Assembly (NCBI RefSeq): GCF_000150275.1
Contig: NW_002060956.1
Coordinates: 463,379-527,378 of the forward strand
Origin: Trichoplax adhaerens
Taxonomy: Eukaryota > Placozoa > Uniplacotomia > Trichoplacea > Trichoplacidae
Direction: 5' to 3'
DNA length: 64,000 nt
Shown here: positions 37,405 to 51,898 of the stretch, piece after piece
Layout of the letters: the number at the start of each line of letters is the position of its first letter
How positions within the stretch are numbered: position 1 is the first letter of the stretch
Translations under genes and position numbers: made by a program
Notes under the pieces: generated by a model
The model's database searches: none
What the model saw: only the letters and a program-made list of their open reading frames with translations
What the model was told of the DNA's origin: nothing

Positions 37405-38852
37405 AGAATTTTGAAAAAAAATTATTAACAAGTTATCAACTTGTGCTATGTGAAAATTGCCAACCGTTCTAGGAAAACAGCTGTAGAAGTACTGTATATG
37501 AAGTATAAACACGAAATGGCTGGAAAAAGTAGCTGCAGTGGAAGATGACAGAGGAGGATAAAATAGAATAAAATCTCGTCTTCTAGCAATGTATTGCTTC
37601 TTTCTTTAGTGTCCTCAATCTCAGGAGGGCTAAAATGAGATTCGCTACCACCAATCCTATCAGTATCTGAATTTTCTGTCTTATGATGGGGAATAGCAAG
37701 AGTCCGCAAGACCTGCTTCTACGTATAAACTACTGAATGAAGAGCCCCTTTGGCTAATTAATTTACGAGTACAATATTGTATGGGTTTAGACTTCAAAGT
37801 TGCTCAAGATTGATGCAAATACTTTTCTTAGTAGTGTGTTCCAGCTAGGAGTTCACAGTCTCTACAGTACGCCTACTTACACGATACTATGAATGGAGTG
37901 TATAGAAATGAAAAATTTTGAAAGTAAAGCATCAACAATTTTAAATTTTAACGGCTTGCTCTCCTATTGGTTGTAACAGATTTACGGTACAGTACGACAC
38001 AAAAGGACTGTTCGTTCATACTGTACAGTACTGTATTCATCCTGTACAGTGTACAGTATATGTACGTTATACTGTACACTCTACAGTCAAAACTGAACTG
38101 GGCATGATTACAAGACAACAATAAGTGTTTGCTCATTGGTCCGGTCTTTATGATTTTCCTAGTTTCTTTTGTTTATCGACCAATGAGCAAGCACTTGTTG
38201 TTTTCTTGTGATCATGCCCAGTATTTGCTGTATTATACTGTACTGTACTATATGGTACAGTACTACATTTACAGGAATCCGGCTGTACTGTAGTCTGTAG
38301 ATCGTGGGGGAGTAAAGTACTGGACTGCACATTAACCTTGTACAGGTGATGGATAGTTTTAGATATGCCAAAGATGGCAGGAGGATGAAGAACACGTTTA
38401 TTCAGAGAGATCAATTGAGAACAGAGTACACAGGTAGAAGGTTACAGAGATATAGAGTATAAGGAGGTATTGATACACATTGTACAGTATATCTCTGCCG
38501 TGTTTACATTGATCTATGTAATACAGTGGACTCACTGTCTATTCATTATGATGCAGATACGATGCAAGTTAATGGCAGCACTTCAACGAATCAACTAGTT
38601 TATCCCTCGCTCGTTATACTAAACGCACTATACTGTACTTGACTATTTTGAATGAGTAGATTAGTAACTTTATTTGGGGTTCTTAAGTATGGTGTTGCTT
38701 ACGACAGTAATAACAGCAAGCTGAATCGTACATCATGCAGCCAAAATAAAGAAAATAAAAACGACTAAGCAGTTATCGATTTTGCAAATGCAAAATACCT
38801 CTCAATTTATGAATAAACAATAGTAGATCAAGGCTCAAGACGTAGTGTACAG
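37405..38852. promoter_or_regulatory. Region upstream of Aurora
   Basis: About 1.4 kb. A minus-strand 87-codon frame at 37446-37709 has a hydrophilic N-terminal half and a hydrophobic end, but no recognised family. GTAC palindromes cluster at 37985-38275 around a long inverted repeat (listed separately). A short Met-initiated frame at 38652 (MSRLVTLFGVLKYG) might be a first exon of the unidentified gene to the right. Confidence 0.4.
37985..38275. repeat. GTAC cluster flanking a long inverted repeat
   Basis: Inverted arms at 38097-38141 and 38178-38222 (45 bp each, about 41 of 45 positions complementary) enclose a 36-bp loop. Outside the arms, GTAC/CAGTA words on both sides (38013-38090 and 38232-38265) add further inverted symmetry. 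The whole block resembles a small foldback or MITE-like element, but I see no terminal target duplication and no coding capacity. Confidence 0.8.
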
Positions 38853-39511
38853 TAGATTGGCCATCCACTGTTGTGTGTTAATATCTGAAACTGAAGCTAT
38901 TCTACCGCTGCGGCTGCAGGAATTCGTAATAATCATCCAAAATTTTTTAACAAGTACTGTAGAACTTGAAATTCGTTTACCAGAACTGCAGAAGTCATGT
39001 AGCAGTGAACTATTGCCAACGTGCACTTGAGTGATTTGACGTCATACCTTATCTAAGATGAGTTATTTTATTAACTATATTATTAATCTATCGTGGTTAT
39101 GATTATAATATATCGATATTGAGTATCTGGTCACCAAATTTCAAATGAATTTAGATTGCACTTAGAAAGCTCAACACATGACTTGACAGAGCAAAGATTC
39201 GCTCTGCTTGTGCTCGTTGCAAAACACTACTACTTGATAATTTACTTCAGGAAAGCTCATTTTTACCGCGATTGCCATCGGCTAGTGCTGCAACCAAGTT
39301 AGTTGTGTACAATAGTAAGACCTAATTATAAGCTTCCAAACTAGTTGATTGCAATCATCATAAAGTTTTTTTAACTTAAACAATTGTCAAAAGAGTTTTA
39401 TCTCTCGGACTAAAGGAATTACTTGATACAGTAAGAATCGGTTATGATCCAGTACTTATTCGAACTATCCTTCCGGATATCAGTACTGCTTTCGCTTCAA
39501 TATTAAAATAA
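38853..39511 (+). CDS. Unidentified helical protein, partial model
   Basis: Three phase-compatible candidate exons: 38853-39020, 39190-39297, 39394-39511, ending at TAA 39509-39511. Reading: ETEAILPLRLQEFVIIIQNF, then TVELEIRLPELQKSC; DNLLQESSFLPRLPSASAAT; and VLSLGLKELLDTVRIGYDPV followed by LIRTILPDISTAFASILK. The composition (Leu-rich amphipathic helices, no low-complexity AT bias) and the clean stop argue for real coding sequence. I do not recognise the family. The 5' end is missing (38652 is a possible start exon), the donor after 39020 (GTGCAC) is weak, and an alternative frame in the middle exon reads DLTEQRFALLVLVAKHYY, so a splicing error or frameshift in my model is possible. Confidence 0.4.
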
Positions 39512-40175
39512 GGATTTGAGGTAAATACAAAATGTAAACTGTAAATTGTATTTGAGACCTCAAATAACTCCATGTCTCGAGCTACAGTAATGTCACAGTA
39601 ACACTTTACCATCATTTAATCGCAAGAACTCAAGGAGAAAAGCTCCCAATTTACAGTATTCACTGTCCTGTAACATCAATATTACAGTTCATGACAATGA
39701 ATATTAGATAATGAGATAATCGAACATTTAACATAGCTACACTGGGTACTAACTAAAGTACATTCACTTGGCAATGGCACACAACAGAAAAGCTTCATCT
39801 GGTTGTTACATAGTTGTATTCAATGCAAAGATAACAGTCATCTCATATTCAGGAATTTTGCAATGATGTTGCTAGTTGAGCTAATAATATTGTATTATCT
39901 AAAATTATAACAGCATTTCTTGTTATAAAACTAACCTCTAACATTTCAAAACTGGAAAAATTTTTTACAGTATCATGCAAACGGCTACGCAATCAAATTG
40001 AATGGTCAAAAATTTACAAGTACGCGTATTCATTACTTCTTGACTGTAAAATAGTGATATATGAAATTTGGACAGATTTATCAATCTGTCCCTGCTTAGA
40101 ACCTTAGGCTAAAATACAAGACATTGGAATTAAATAGTAATACAGTAATATACTGCATAATTGAAGGAAATACGG
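39512..40175. other. Tail-to-tail spacer, nothing recognised
   Basis: AT-rich, no coding or RNA signal seen. Confidence 0.5.
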
Positions 40176-40514
40176 CTAAGATGATTTGGAAAATTCGTCA
40201 TTGTTATATCTATTCCAGTCTGCCGGAGGTTTCTCTCTCAATTTCCATACAGGATTTGAATTCCCTATTAGCTTTTTCGCATCTTCTTTAATTTTAGCTT
40301 GACTTTCTAACAGTTGTTGTTTAGTTTCTTCCGATTTGGTTGTTTTATATGACATGCATTTCCTAAAGCTGGTCATATGTTCAGAGCAATCTCTGAAAGT
40401 ACCATAAATGTAATAAAAGCGAAACTGATTTATCGATGAAGAACACCTTCTCCAATAATAAAATAAGTCTACGCAACTAGGTACACTATCCTTGTCGCTA
40501 TCATTACTCTCCAT
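40176..40514 (-). CDS. C22orf39: C22orf39/PANTS-family twin CX9C protein
   Basis: Single exon, 112 codons, Met at 40514. Two CX9C motifs are present (Cys14-Cys24 and Cys43-Cys53) separated by 18 residues, the coiled-coil-helix-coiled-coil-helix pattern of Mia40-oxidised proteins. The second helix is followed by a charged linker and the family C-terminal signature PVWKLREKPPADW. The vertebrate orthologue (UPF0545, C22orf39, named PANTS) has the same Cys spacing as I recall it (CEAYRAEWKLC and CEQWQRDLASC) and the PPPDW end. Mammalian PANTS is reported to affect synaptic plasticity; the Cys pattern suggests an intermembrane-space or otherwise oxidised protein. It is divergent from the small gene at 41278. 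Confidence 0.88.
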   Translation of the reverse strand: MESNDSDKDSVPSCVDLFYYWRRCSSSINQFRFYYIYGTFRDCSEHMTSFRKCMSYKTTKSEETKQQLLESQAKIKEDAKKLIGNSNPVWKLREKPPADWNRYNNDEFSKSS

Positions 40515-41277
40515 GCTGCATCAGTAAAATGATGAAATGCTTGCAATTCTGAAGACGATATCTTATTCAGGGCTTTGCGATGTCTTTTGCAGCGTAGTAC
40601 CAGGCGTTGGAAATATTGTATTACTAATATTATAGGTATACGAGATGATCTATGAAATTAATGAATTGATAAAGGTAAAATAACAGGATGGTGTCAATAG
40701 GGATTTGAGTAGTTGTAGAATAAAGTCTTTTAAATCGATCAAGATGATGAAATTTGATGGAGGTTAATTCACTAATTGACCATGATTCAAGGAGGTGCTC
40801 GAATTGCATGGGGCTACTGCAGAAGAGCACATGCGCAGTAAGCTGCCTTGCGTCTAAAGCGAACTGTACTGAAGCTATACTCTACTGTTTACTTTACATT
40901 ATAGCATTGTTTTAATATTGTCGCTGCAGTACTGTATGAGTACTATTAGGCAAAAGACATTAGGGTACGTGATCAATCCTCTTCAAACTATAGTTATGAC
41001 TTGAATCATTTGCTCACGCTCGCACACACTAGATTCTACAGGACTGTAGTCAGCCATAGCTATCTGATTCAAGCCATCGCTAGTGGTGTACGGTAAATAA
41101 ATATCGATCAATTCATTTTGGTAGAAATAACTTATTCCTGTACTGTTCTGCTGATTTAAGTTTGATTTGAGATATACTCTAACTACGTATATAGACATAG
41201 ATGCTTGTCTAAAGTGATTCCAGTATAATTCAACTGTCGTACAAGGATATACTGTACAATAGAGCTCAATCAGCTCA
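40515..41277. promoter_or_regulatory. Head-to-head intergenic region
   Basis: 763 bp between divergent starts, with weak GTAC/CAGTA words near 40864-40890 and 40927-40940. The 71-codon minus frame at 40983-41198 is unrecognised. Confidence 0.4.
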
Positions 41278-42096
41278 ATGGAAGGTAAGGCAAGATTTCA
41301 AATTTTGTACTTGAAATTAGAATGACCATTTACTATAGCAAGCAATAAGATGTGCTTGAAATTAGAATGACCGTTTACTATAGTAAGCAATAACACGTTA
41401 AAATACCTGCTTATAAATCAAATTCTTATCTACTATAATTTAGATTGTATTAAATAGTTTATAGATAAAGTACTTATGATAATATATATTATCGTATAGC
41501 ATATCATTCGTATAGTTATTGTAGAGGATACATACTAGTGTGAATTACGTGTATTGTTTTATGCAGGATAGCTAGACAACGATATAAAAACGTAATCTGC
41601 ATTCGATGTTCATTTCCTTAACGTTGTATCGCTTTTTTTGTACTATAATTTTCGTCTTATCTACCAACAACAGAAACTGAAACTTCAAATGCAACGATTA
41701 CTGAGCTAAAAGCAAAGTTAGTAAATTGCACTCAATTAAATTTAGATTAGATTACCTAGCAGAGGCATTGCACACGCTAGATGATGTGCGTAGGACTATT
41801 AACACAACAAAAATTGATACGTATAATTATAATCATTGGCTACTTTACAGATCCATGGAAACGATATCAAGTGAGGAAAAAGAAGAAGTTATAGGGTAAT
41901 CTAATATCTGATGCGATCAATTTTGATGATGTATAGTATAAGAATTCATAATCGGATAGAGGAATAAGAAATTACAGACATACCGCATGAATTAACGAAT
42001 ACTATCAGCCGAGTTATCAATACTGTACAAGCCTATGTACAAGCTAACAAAGTTATATTAGCTTATGCTCTATTAATAACAAACGCTAACGCTTAA
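41278..42096 (+). CDS. Unidentified small helical protein, five exons
   Basis: Exons: 41278-41284, 41674-41716, 41746-41820, 41851-41870, 41969-42096, all GT-AG and phase-consistent, about 90 residues. It starts MEETETSNATITELKAKLDY, continues LAEALHTLDDVRRTINTTKI and DTSMETISKITDIPHELTN, then TISRVINTVQAYVQANKVIL, ending near LLITNANA and TAA 42094-42096. Introns of 98-389 bp separate exons 1-2 and 4-5, whereas introns 2 and 3 are only 29 and 30 bp, which is suspiciously short, so some boundaries may be wrong. The predicted protein is two amphipathic helices, with no family I recognise. The stop lies 47 bp before the putative RNMT start exon on the same strand. Confidence 0.45.
41309..41392. 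repeat. Two-copy direct repeat, period 45 bp
   Basis: Segments 41309-41347 and 41354-41392 are near-identical (both contain TTGAAATTAGAATGACC and TTTACTATAG). They lie in the first intron of the small gene. Confidence 0.85.
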
Positions 42097-42143
42097 CATA
42101 GTATACGAATATCGTCGTATGGTAGCAATCTTCTAGGATAATC

Positions 42144-45499
<3,356 letters not shown>

Positions 45500-46457
45500 T
45501 TGACCTCGTACTGTATTTTATAGAAGAAATCGTCGATATCTATAAATTTCAATTATTTGTCACACCATTACTCTAGTAATCCAAAAGATGCTTTACGCTG
45601 AATAAAAATTAGGAATTGTCATATGCATAATGCAGACGTTTACCATTCATGACTTACTGAAGAATAGTAAAGTGTAAGAAAATTAGATTACGATACGAAT
45701 TATCAAAGCTCATTATTCATTCTATATTGTTTGCGACTGTATTTGCGTAATTTTAATGATGCGATTAAATACTACTTATAAAATTTTATGTCCCATAAGT
45801 TAATATACATAGGATTATTTCATACTTAACTTTATAACTGTACTTTCGTGATTATGTAGTATGTTACATCCTATGTAAAATAATAATAATGCAACCCTGT
45901 TTCAATTTGAGTAAATAAAACATTGATTACTGGTCTTTTAGATCATAACAAGCAAAACGTTTATGTATACATTTACTACCTTAAATAAATATCTGAAGGA
46001 GCTATATCTAATGTTTTCGATGCGATATATATGAAGAACAATAACTGCAAAAGTTAACTGCTTGAATTCAGTCAGTATACGTTGATAATCTTCATTGCAG
46101 GTATGAACGATAACTACAGTATATCCGAAATATCAATTCATTGTCAACCAATGGGTATATAACAATAAGCGACAGAGTATGATCTAGTAGTCATTCATCG
46201 CAGCAATCCCTTTCAAATACTGGTATGCTAATGGTACTACAATATTATCTGTCAGCTGGATGTTTAGACCGTAGATAAAAGTCATTTTTGTTGATTAATA
46301 ACCAGCGTAACACAGTATTCATAAGAGTACACGCGCAAAAAGATATCACGAATCATCATTGAATATCAGGAGGATCAATATTTTATTATAATAACATCAC
46401 GAGAATAATGTGTAGCGAGTTTAACACTACAAGTCGTTAGCAAGGTCAACCAAGGAA
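45500..46457. other. Tail-to-tail spacer, RNMT/TMEM208
   Basis: AT-rich, nothing recognised. Confidence 0.5.
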
Positions 46458-48853
46458 TTATCTAGCAGCTTGATATCGTTTAGCCTTTCTTTCTAATTTT
46501 TTCTGCTTTTTAGGATCAATATTTTCTTCTGGCGCAGGAGCAAAAAAGAATGGTGACAAGATATTTACCCACAGTAGATAAAGAGCCCGTGCAGGTAACT
46601 ATAAATATTCAAAAAAGAATCATAAATGGATATAAATGCAAGTACCTTGTACATATTATAAGCTAAATCATACGGATGCCGCTTTACTACAGTGTGGCAT
46701 CTACTTAATGTTTTCTTTGTAAATTTAATTCAAAAAAAAAAATTTTGCAATTTACCAGAAGCCACAAGAACCAGCAGTAAAACCATATTGCACTCGAGAC
46801 TTGAACAATTGCCGTAAGTAGAATAATATCTTTCAAATGCCTAATTTAATAAAATTTGTAATTACTATTCGATTTAAATAAATTTGATATTCATAAGTTG
46901 TAGCAATTTAATCTAAATGATTTACGCACTAAAATGTTCCAATTCGATCAGCAGTTACGCACGATGAACAACATTTATACTAAGTTCTATCACAAACTCA
47001 CTCTCCCATCCCAGATCCCATGTTTAGATCGAAGCCAGCATCAGCTAGGGTATTGCCTTCGAATACTGGTGTGCTCATAGAAGACATCGTATAGTAGGAT
47101 ACTGCAAGTGCTATATTGATAAGAAGCCATCCAGCCTATAATTTAAAATAGTTAATAATTAATAACAAATTCCTATAATTTAAAATTCATATTGACCATC
47201 AGAAAGTAATCACAATAATCCTACACAGCGTATTTTTAACTTAATCGTAGAGGAGAAATATTTTTTATATTTCTGATATAATCTTGGCATTTGAATCTTT
47301 TTAAAAAGGGATGTGCAGTACAAATTATCGCTATAGCTTCGGAATACGTATACCGTATCAGCTTTGCAAATCTCAGATAAGGACAATTCAGTTTCTTTAC
47401 AGAGTTGTTTTATAAACTATTACATAGTGCATATCTAGTAGATCGAATATGAGTAAAATATACGTATTCATGCTTTACTAGTAATATATTACCGTAAAGA
47501 GAGATTTTAATTAGCTTAAAGGTGATCTATACATACTATGCAGCCAAATGAGGAATCATAATTAGATAATACCAGTCGAAAAACAATGTTTAATCCCTAC
47601 AAATATCAAAGAAAAGAGCAATAGACGTTAGTTATCCAGGAGAATTTGAGAATCACTCGAATTTAGAATTACAGTCTGATATAAGCTATGATTTAAATAA
47701 TCGAGATTTGAGCGTATTTATTAATCGATCATTTCACTTCTTTTACATATTTTGAAAAAGTATTATAGTTACAGGTGTTATTCGTTAAAATAATACTAAC
47801 ATTGCCAATTAGGATAACTTTTTTGTAGTAATCCAATGTTGCTATGTTATCCTGATGTATTTCTTTTTGTCCTTTGGTTCTCTTCTTTCCCTTATTTGCC
47901 TGAGACTGTAATAGCAAGTATAGCAATTTTATATTATTACATTAATTATGAATTTTAGTTTTTATTCTCTGAAGCATAGATGTGACCAAAATAATTAATA
48001 TTTGTTCGAGAATTACTTATAAGCAAGGTTACATTGCATTGCAATAAATCGTAGTTGGAAGGATATTAGTCCATGCTATTCCAATAGACGAGCAAAAAAT
48101 GATTTCTTTACAATTATGGTGACAAATTGATGATAGATTATGTGTCACTCTACTTTGTAATTTTCAAGAACAGCTTAAATTAGTAGTCTTAAGTTTACAC
48201 GATATTGCTCGATATTACTGTACCGTATAGCTTGCTATATACTGTTTACGTAGGTAGAAATTTAAGATCAATCAATCAATAATAACCCTATCATATACTT
48301 GTATGTATGATATTTTTATTCGGTTATGACGGTGACCTTCAATTTACTTATTCTAAATATACAGTACTGTACTGTATTTCTAGTCTACCGAAGTAGTACG
48401 GTAATAGAGCCAAGCGAAATAATGATGGTATGTACAATTAATCGTGATTAGAGTCATTAAAGCTACGTTTATTAAGATAATTCACATCCATTATGATCAT
48501 GAGCCTTGTCAATAGACTACAGCATTATCGTATCCTAAGCCCGTACAGTCCAAACTACACATTCTATAAGACGCTAATTTCTTACTGCTCCACTCATTTT
48601 CAGATCTAACGATGCGATATATAATATGAAAAGTATAAGAGAAAGCCAAGCTCGATTGGAATTTTGAATCTAGTGTACACCCATGAAGAATTAATATAAA
48701 CAGAAGAACCTAGGCGTATTGGTTTACCTAGCGCTTTGAGGTTGTCGCATTTCCGATCATCATTTGCATTAGCATATTACTATACTATGAATCATAGTCG
48801 ATCTAGCTAAGGTCAGATGATATAAGCTACAATATAAGCCGTTCATTTACCAT
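46458..48853 (-). CDS. TMEM208: TMEM208/SND2 ER membrane protein
   Basis: Minus-strand exons in coding order: 48851-48853 (putative ATG-only exon), 47747-47899, 47002-47135, 46756-46840, 46458-46598, totalling 171 residues (human about 173). It reads MANKGKKRTKGQKEI at the start, then a first hydrophobic segment, SYYTMSSM, DLNMGSGMGEHLKDIILLT, another hydrophobic segment and LPARALYLLWVNILSPFF before a basic tail rich in Lys and Arg. These match TMEM208, the animal counterpart of yeast Snd2, part of an SRP-independent ER-targeting route. The start exon is inferred from the only nearby ATG-GT in the right phase; it gives an N terminus very like the human one. The first intron is 951 bp and contains a GTAC palindrome at 48359-48378. 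Confidence 0.9.
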
Positions 48854-49245
48854 GATTGCTTTCGTTTTACCAGTTGTAGTAGTCTTCCTCCATTGGTGAT
48901 GCCAATCCCAGCACAGCCTTGAAGACCTTTTCCAATTGCGCAGGTGTCGATGCAAGTTGCTTCTGATAGTCCTTGTACTACAGTACAGTACAGTACAGTA
49001 CATGCATTTTACAATACCAGGTACTCTTCTTCGTTTTGTACTGTACACTGTACTAGATATGGACTGTGTATGAAATCCTGTGAAGTTGGTACGTATTAAA
49101 CGTTAAACCCTAACCCACGTGTACTGTACAGTACAGTATCTTGTAACTGGAACTTCTACTGTTTGCCACAAAGAATTGTGGGTAACGAGGAAGATCTCCT
49201 TCTTTTCCTTCTGACGCAACGTGATAGACATCTTGATTTTCCATC
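48854..49245. promoter_or_regulatory. Head-to-head promoter region, TMEM208/FAU
   Basis: 392 bp between divergent starts. GTAC runs lie at 48977-49003, 49039-49056 and 49119-49138, including a CAGTACAGTACAGTAC run. A pyrimidine-rich stretch (TCTCCTTCTTTTCC at about 49194-49208) just upstream of the FAU start resembles a TOP-type ribosomal-protein leader. Promoter function is inferred. Confidence 0.55.
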
Positions 49246-50756
49246 ATGAATATTTTCTTGCGCGGCAATTCGTCTTACACCTACAATTGTAGTCCAGCGA
49301 CTACCATTGCTGATTTAAAGCATTACTTAAATGATAGAGAAGGACTACCAGTAACCGAGCAAGTTATTACTTATGGATTACAAGTATTAGAAGACCACGT
49401 TACTTTGGCCGATTACGCCATCGAAGCCGACTCAACATTGAACGCTTTCGTACGATTACATGGAGGTTTGTACTTACAGTTAATGTAGTGTTTACAATTT
49501 TGATCAACTCTATCCTATATAACTGTACTGTAGTAACTAAATGATGATGTTAATAGTGTTATAAAACTACTAGAGGATTTGGTAAAGTTCATTTGAAGCA
49601 GATTACGCAGATCGTATTCTTTTCATATAGTTTGCAATACTGTAATCTTATGGTTACGCTGTGCATCAGCCTCCGAATTCATACAAACCATTATTATTCG
49701 GTAGCTTTCTCGATCATCTCTACAATCGCTATTCGTGCGTATGTTATGGATGAACAAGCTGTTTGAACTTATAACATTAATCTACTATATTTCATTAAAT
49801 TCAGTGCTAATTATTCCTCTGGTGGTATCATGACATGTCTTGATTGCTTTTTTAGTCTAGTCAAAAGCATGGTGTATACTGTACAGTGTACACACGTTAA
49901 GCAACACTGTATTATACTGACTGTACCGTAGAGTATATTAATTTCAAAGTTTTTCAATTTACAATTTTGCCTTTCAACTTTTCATTTTTACGTAGTAGAT
50001 ATCTAAACGTTAAGCCATTTTATTGTCTGTATTTAGGTAAAGTACACGGTTCCTTAGCTCGTGCTGGTAAAGTCAAAAATCAAACACCAAAGGTATGTAC
50101 ATTGTATAGTATGGAATAATGATACTGCAGGTGGTAGTCAATCGTTGATGCAATGCTGTTCTTAAACTTTAACCCGAGTTTTGTTGGGAAAGTTTATGAA
50201 CTTGAAAATTTCAGAGAGCAATCTGTTAATTTATCAGAACAACAAACCATAGTATATTACTTTCATGTAATATTCTCTGTCTTTGACTCTATTTTCCACG
50301 CCGTTGGACATTCCTATGTATTTTTTTATTATAATATTGCTATAGACTATGGAAATATTATAGCGTTGTACCCGAATACTGAGCAAAATACTTTAATTGT
50401 TGTCAACTTAGGACTGATACTTACAGTAGTTATCTTTGCCAGTACTTTATTTCACCAAAATGATTAGTTCATCACAACAGAGCTAGTTGTTTCTTATTAG
50501 CAATCTTATAACAGATGGAATTAATAATATAATCAATAAAGCTGCAGTTAGAAACATACGAATATATACAATGATTGCAGTCTCGTAAGTACGCTATGTC
50601 TGATTGATACTTTACTATCTTCATTAGGTTGAACAACAAGAAAAAAAGAAAAAGAAGACAGGACGCTCCAAACGTAGGATGCAATACAATCGCCGTTTCG
50701 TCAATGTTGTACAAGGATTTGGACGAAAGAAGGGACCTAACTCTAATAGCTCTTAA
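49246..50756 (+). CDS. FAU: FAU: ubiquitin-like FUBI fused to ribosomal protein eS30
   Basis: Exons: 49246-49465, 50037-50092, 50628-50756 (134 residues). The N-terminal 74-residue ubiquitin-like module ([15 protein letters not shown], then [18 protein letters not shown]) ends in RLHGG, the processing site. It is followed directly by eS30: [16 protein letters not shown], a Lys run, [17 protein letters not shown] and [13 protein letters not shown], stop at 50754-50756. After cleavage eS30 joins the 40S subunit. Junctions are in phase, and the GG/K boundary lies right at the first intron, so the two modules are on separate exons. An intronic 104-codon frame at 50153-50467 has no family similarity. 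Confidence 0.97.
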
Positions 50757-51898
50757 AATACTGTAGTACACTCTCTAGCAACCTATACTATGTAAGCTTG
50801 TACTCAATGTATAAACAAAAATTGGATTAAAAAGTTTGTTGCTATAATCATGTTGGTGATGAAAAGTTTTTGGCTGGACAAATTTACTTCCATATCACCT
50901 ATTGCACTATATAAAGTGCTGCATATCGTAATTGCTTATTAATATATTTGAACGATTGTATTGAGGAAAGAGTAATAAGAAAAAGAATATTCTTTACAAC
51001 ACTATAGTACACTATAGTACTGTATTACTAATAGTAAAGTGAGATCTTTCTATGATGCTAAGCCATTTGGAAACGAGTCCAGTTGACGCTACGAAGTCAA
51101 TGTTACAGCAAAATTTGAGACTTCAACAAACTAAGCAAATATGGCATCCCCCAAAAATAGACATTGTAACTAAACGATAATAACTCGACTATGGAGGAAG
51201 AAATGATTTCAGGATACTGTACATACTCTAAAATAGGTGAAAGACAATCTTCGTCTATGTGTCCTAGGACAGTTTACTGTACACATCATTGCAGTAGGTT
51301 AACCTTTGCAAATCTGCTGTATTGCATGATATCGGATATCGTATTATTTAGAAGAATGGCTACAATATGAAGTTGGAACTCTATGCTTCTGAGGGCGTAG
51401 AGATCCAAGATCACCTTCGAATCTATGTTCAAGGTGTGTCTATTTTGGGGGAAAATTGATTCAATTTATTGCATTTTTGTCTCGATCAGTTTTCAACTTA
51501 ACAGCACTAGAAAGCGATAGTCAAGTATCTTGTGTCCATGTTAACTTGAAGTTAAACCACGTGGTGAAGCCTTGTAGTGGAGTGTCTCGTTCATTCGATA
51601 TCGTACAGTAATCCAACTAGCGTAGTTTCAGGTCAGCAACGTTTGCTGAAGAGTGAGCTACAGTACGTGCATCGATTAATACAGTGTACAGTACAGTACA
51701 GTTGCATCAGCTCTGCACTGTACACTGTAGAGTACAGCATTTCATCGTAACACTAGTTCTGTATAGGGCGTCAATAAATCTACCTGGGGCCCCTGTAGTC
51801 TATTGAACTGAAGAACGACGTCGTTTGAGACTAGATTGCTTTCACAAACTCTTCTAATGCATCATTAGTTAGGAACTATCTAACAGCAAAATGTCGCG
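50757..51898. other. Intergenic region upstream of BOLA3
   Basis: No gene recognised. GTAC palindromes near 50998-51026 and a dense cluster at 51679-51736, about 160-220 bp before the BOLA3 start codon. Confidence 0.5.
51679..51736. repeat. GTAC palindrome cluster upstream of BOLA3
   Basis: Overlapping CAGTGTACAGTACAGTACAG and CTGTACACTGTAG words that can pair with each other around a spacer of about 20 bp. Confidence 0.75.

Noticed and set aside
37446-37709. 87-codon minus frame upstream of Aurora
   Set aside because: Hydrophilic start then hydrophobic end, but no known family; it cannot be linked in phase to Aurora, whose start exon at 37372-37404 already fits.
50153-50467. 104-codon frame inside FAU intron 2
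   Set aside because: Phe/Ile/Tyr-rich, no recognised family, and located within an intron between secure exons.
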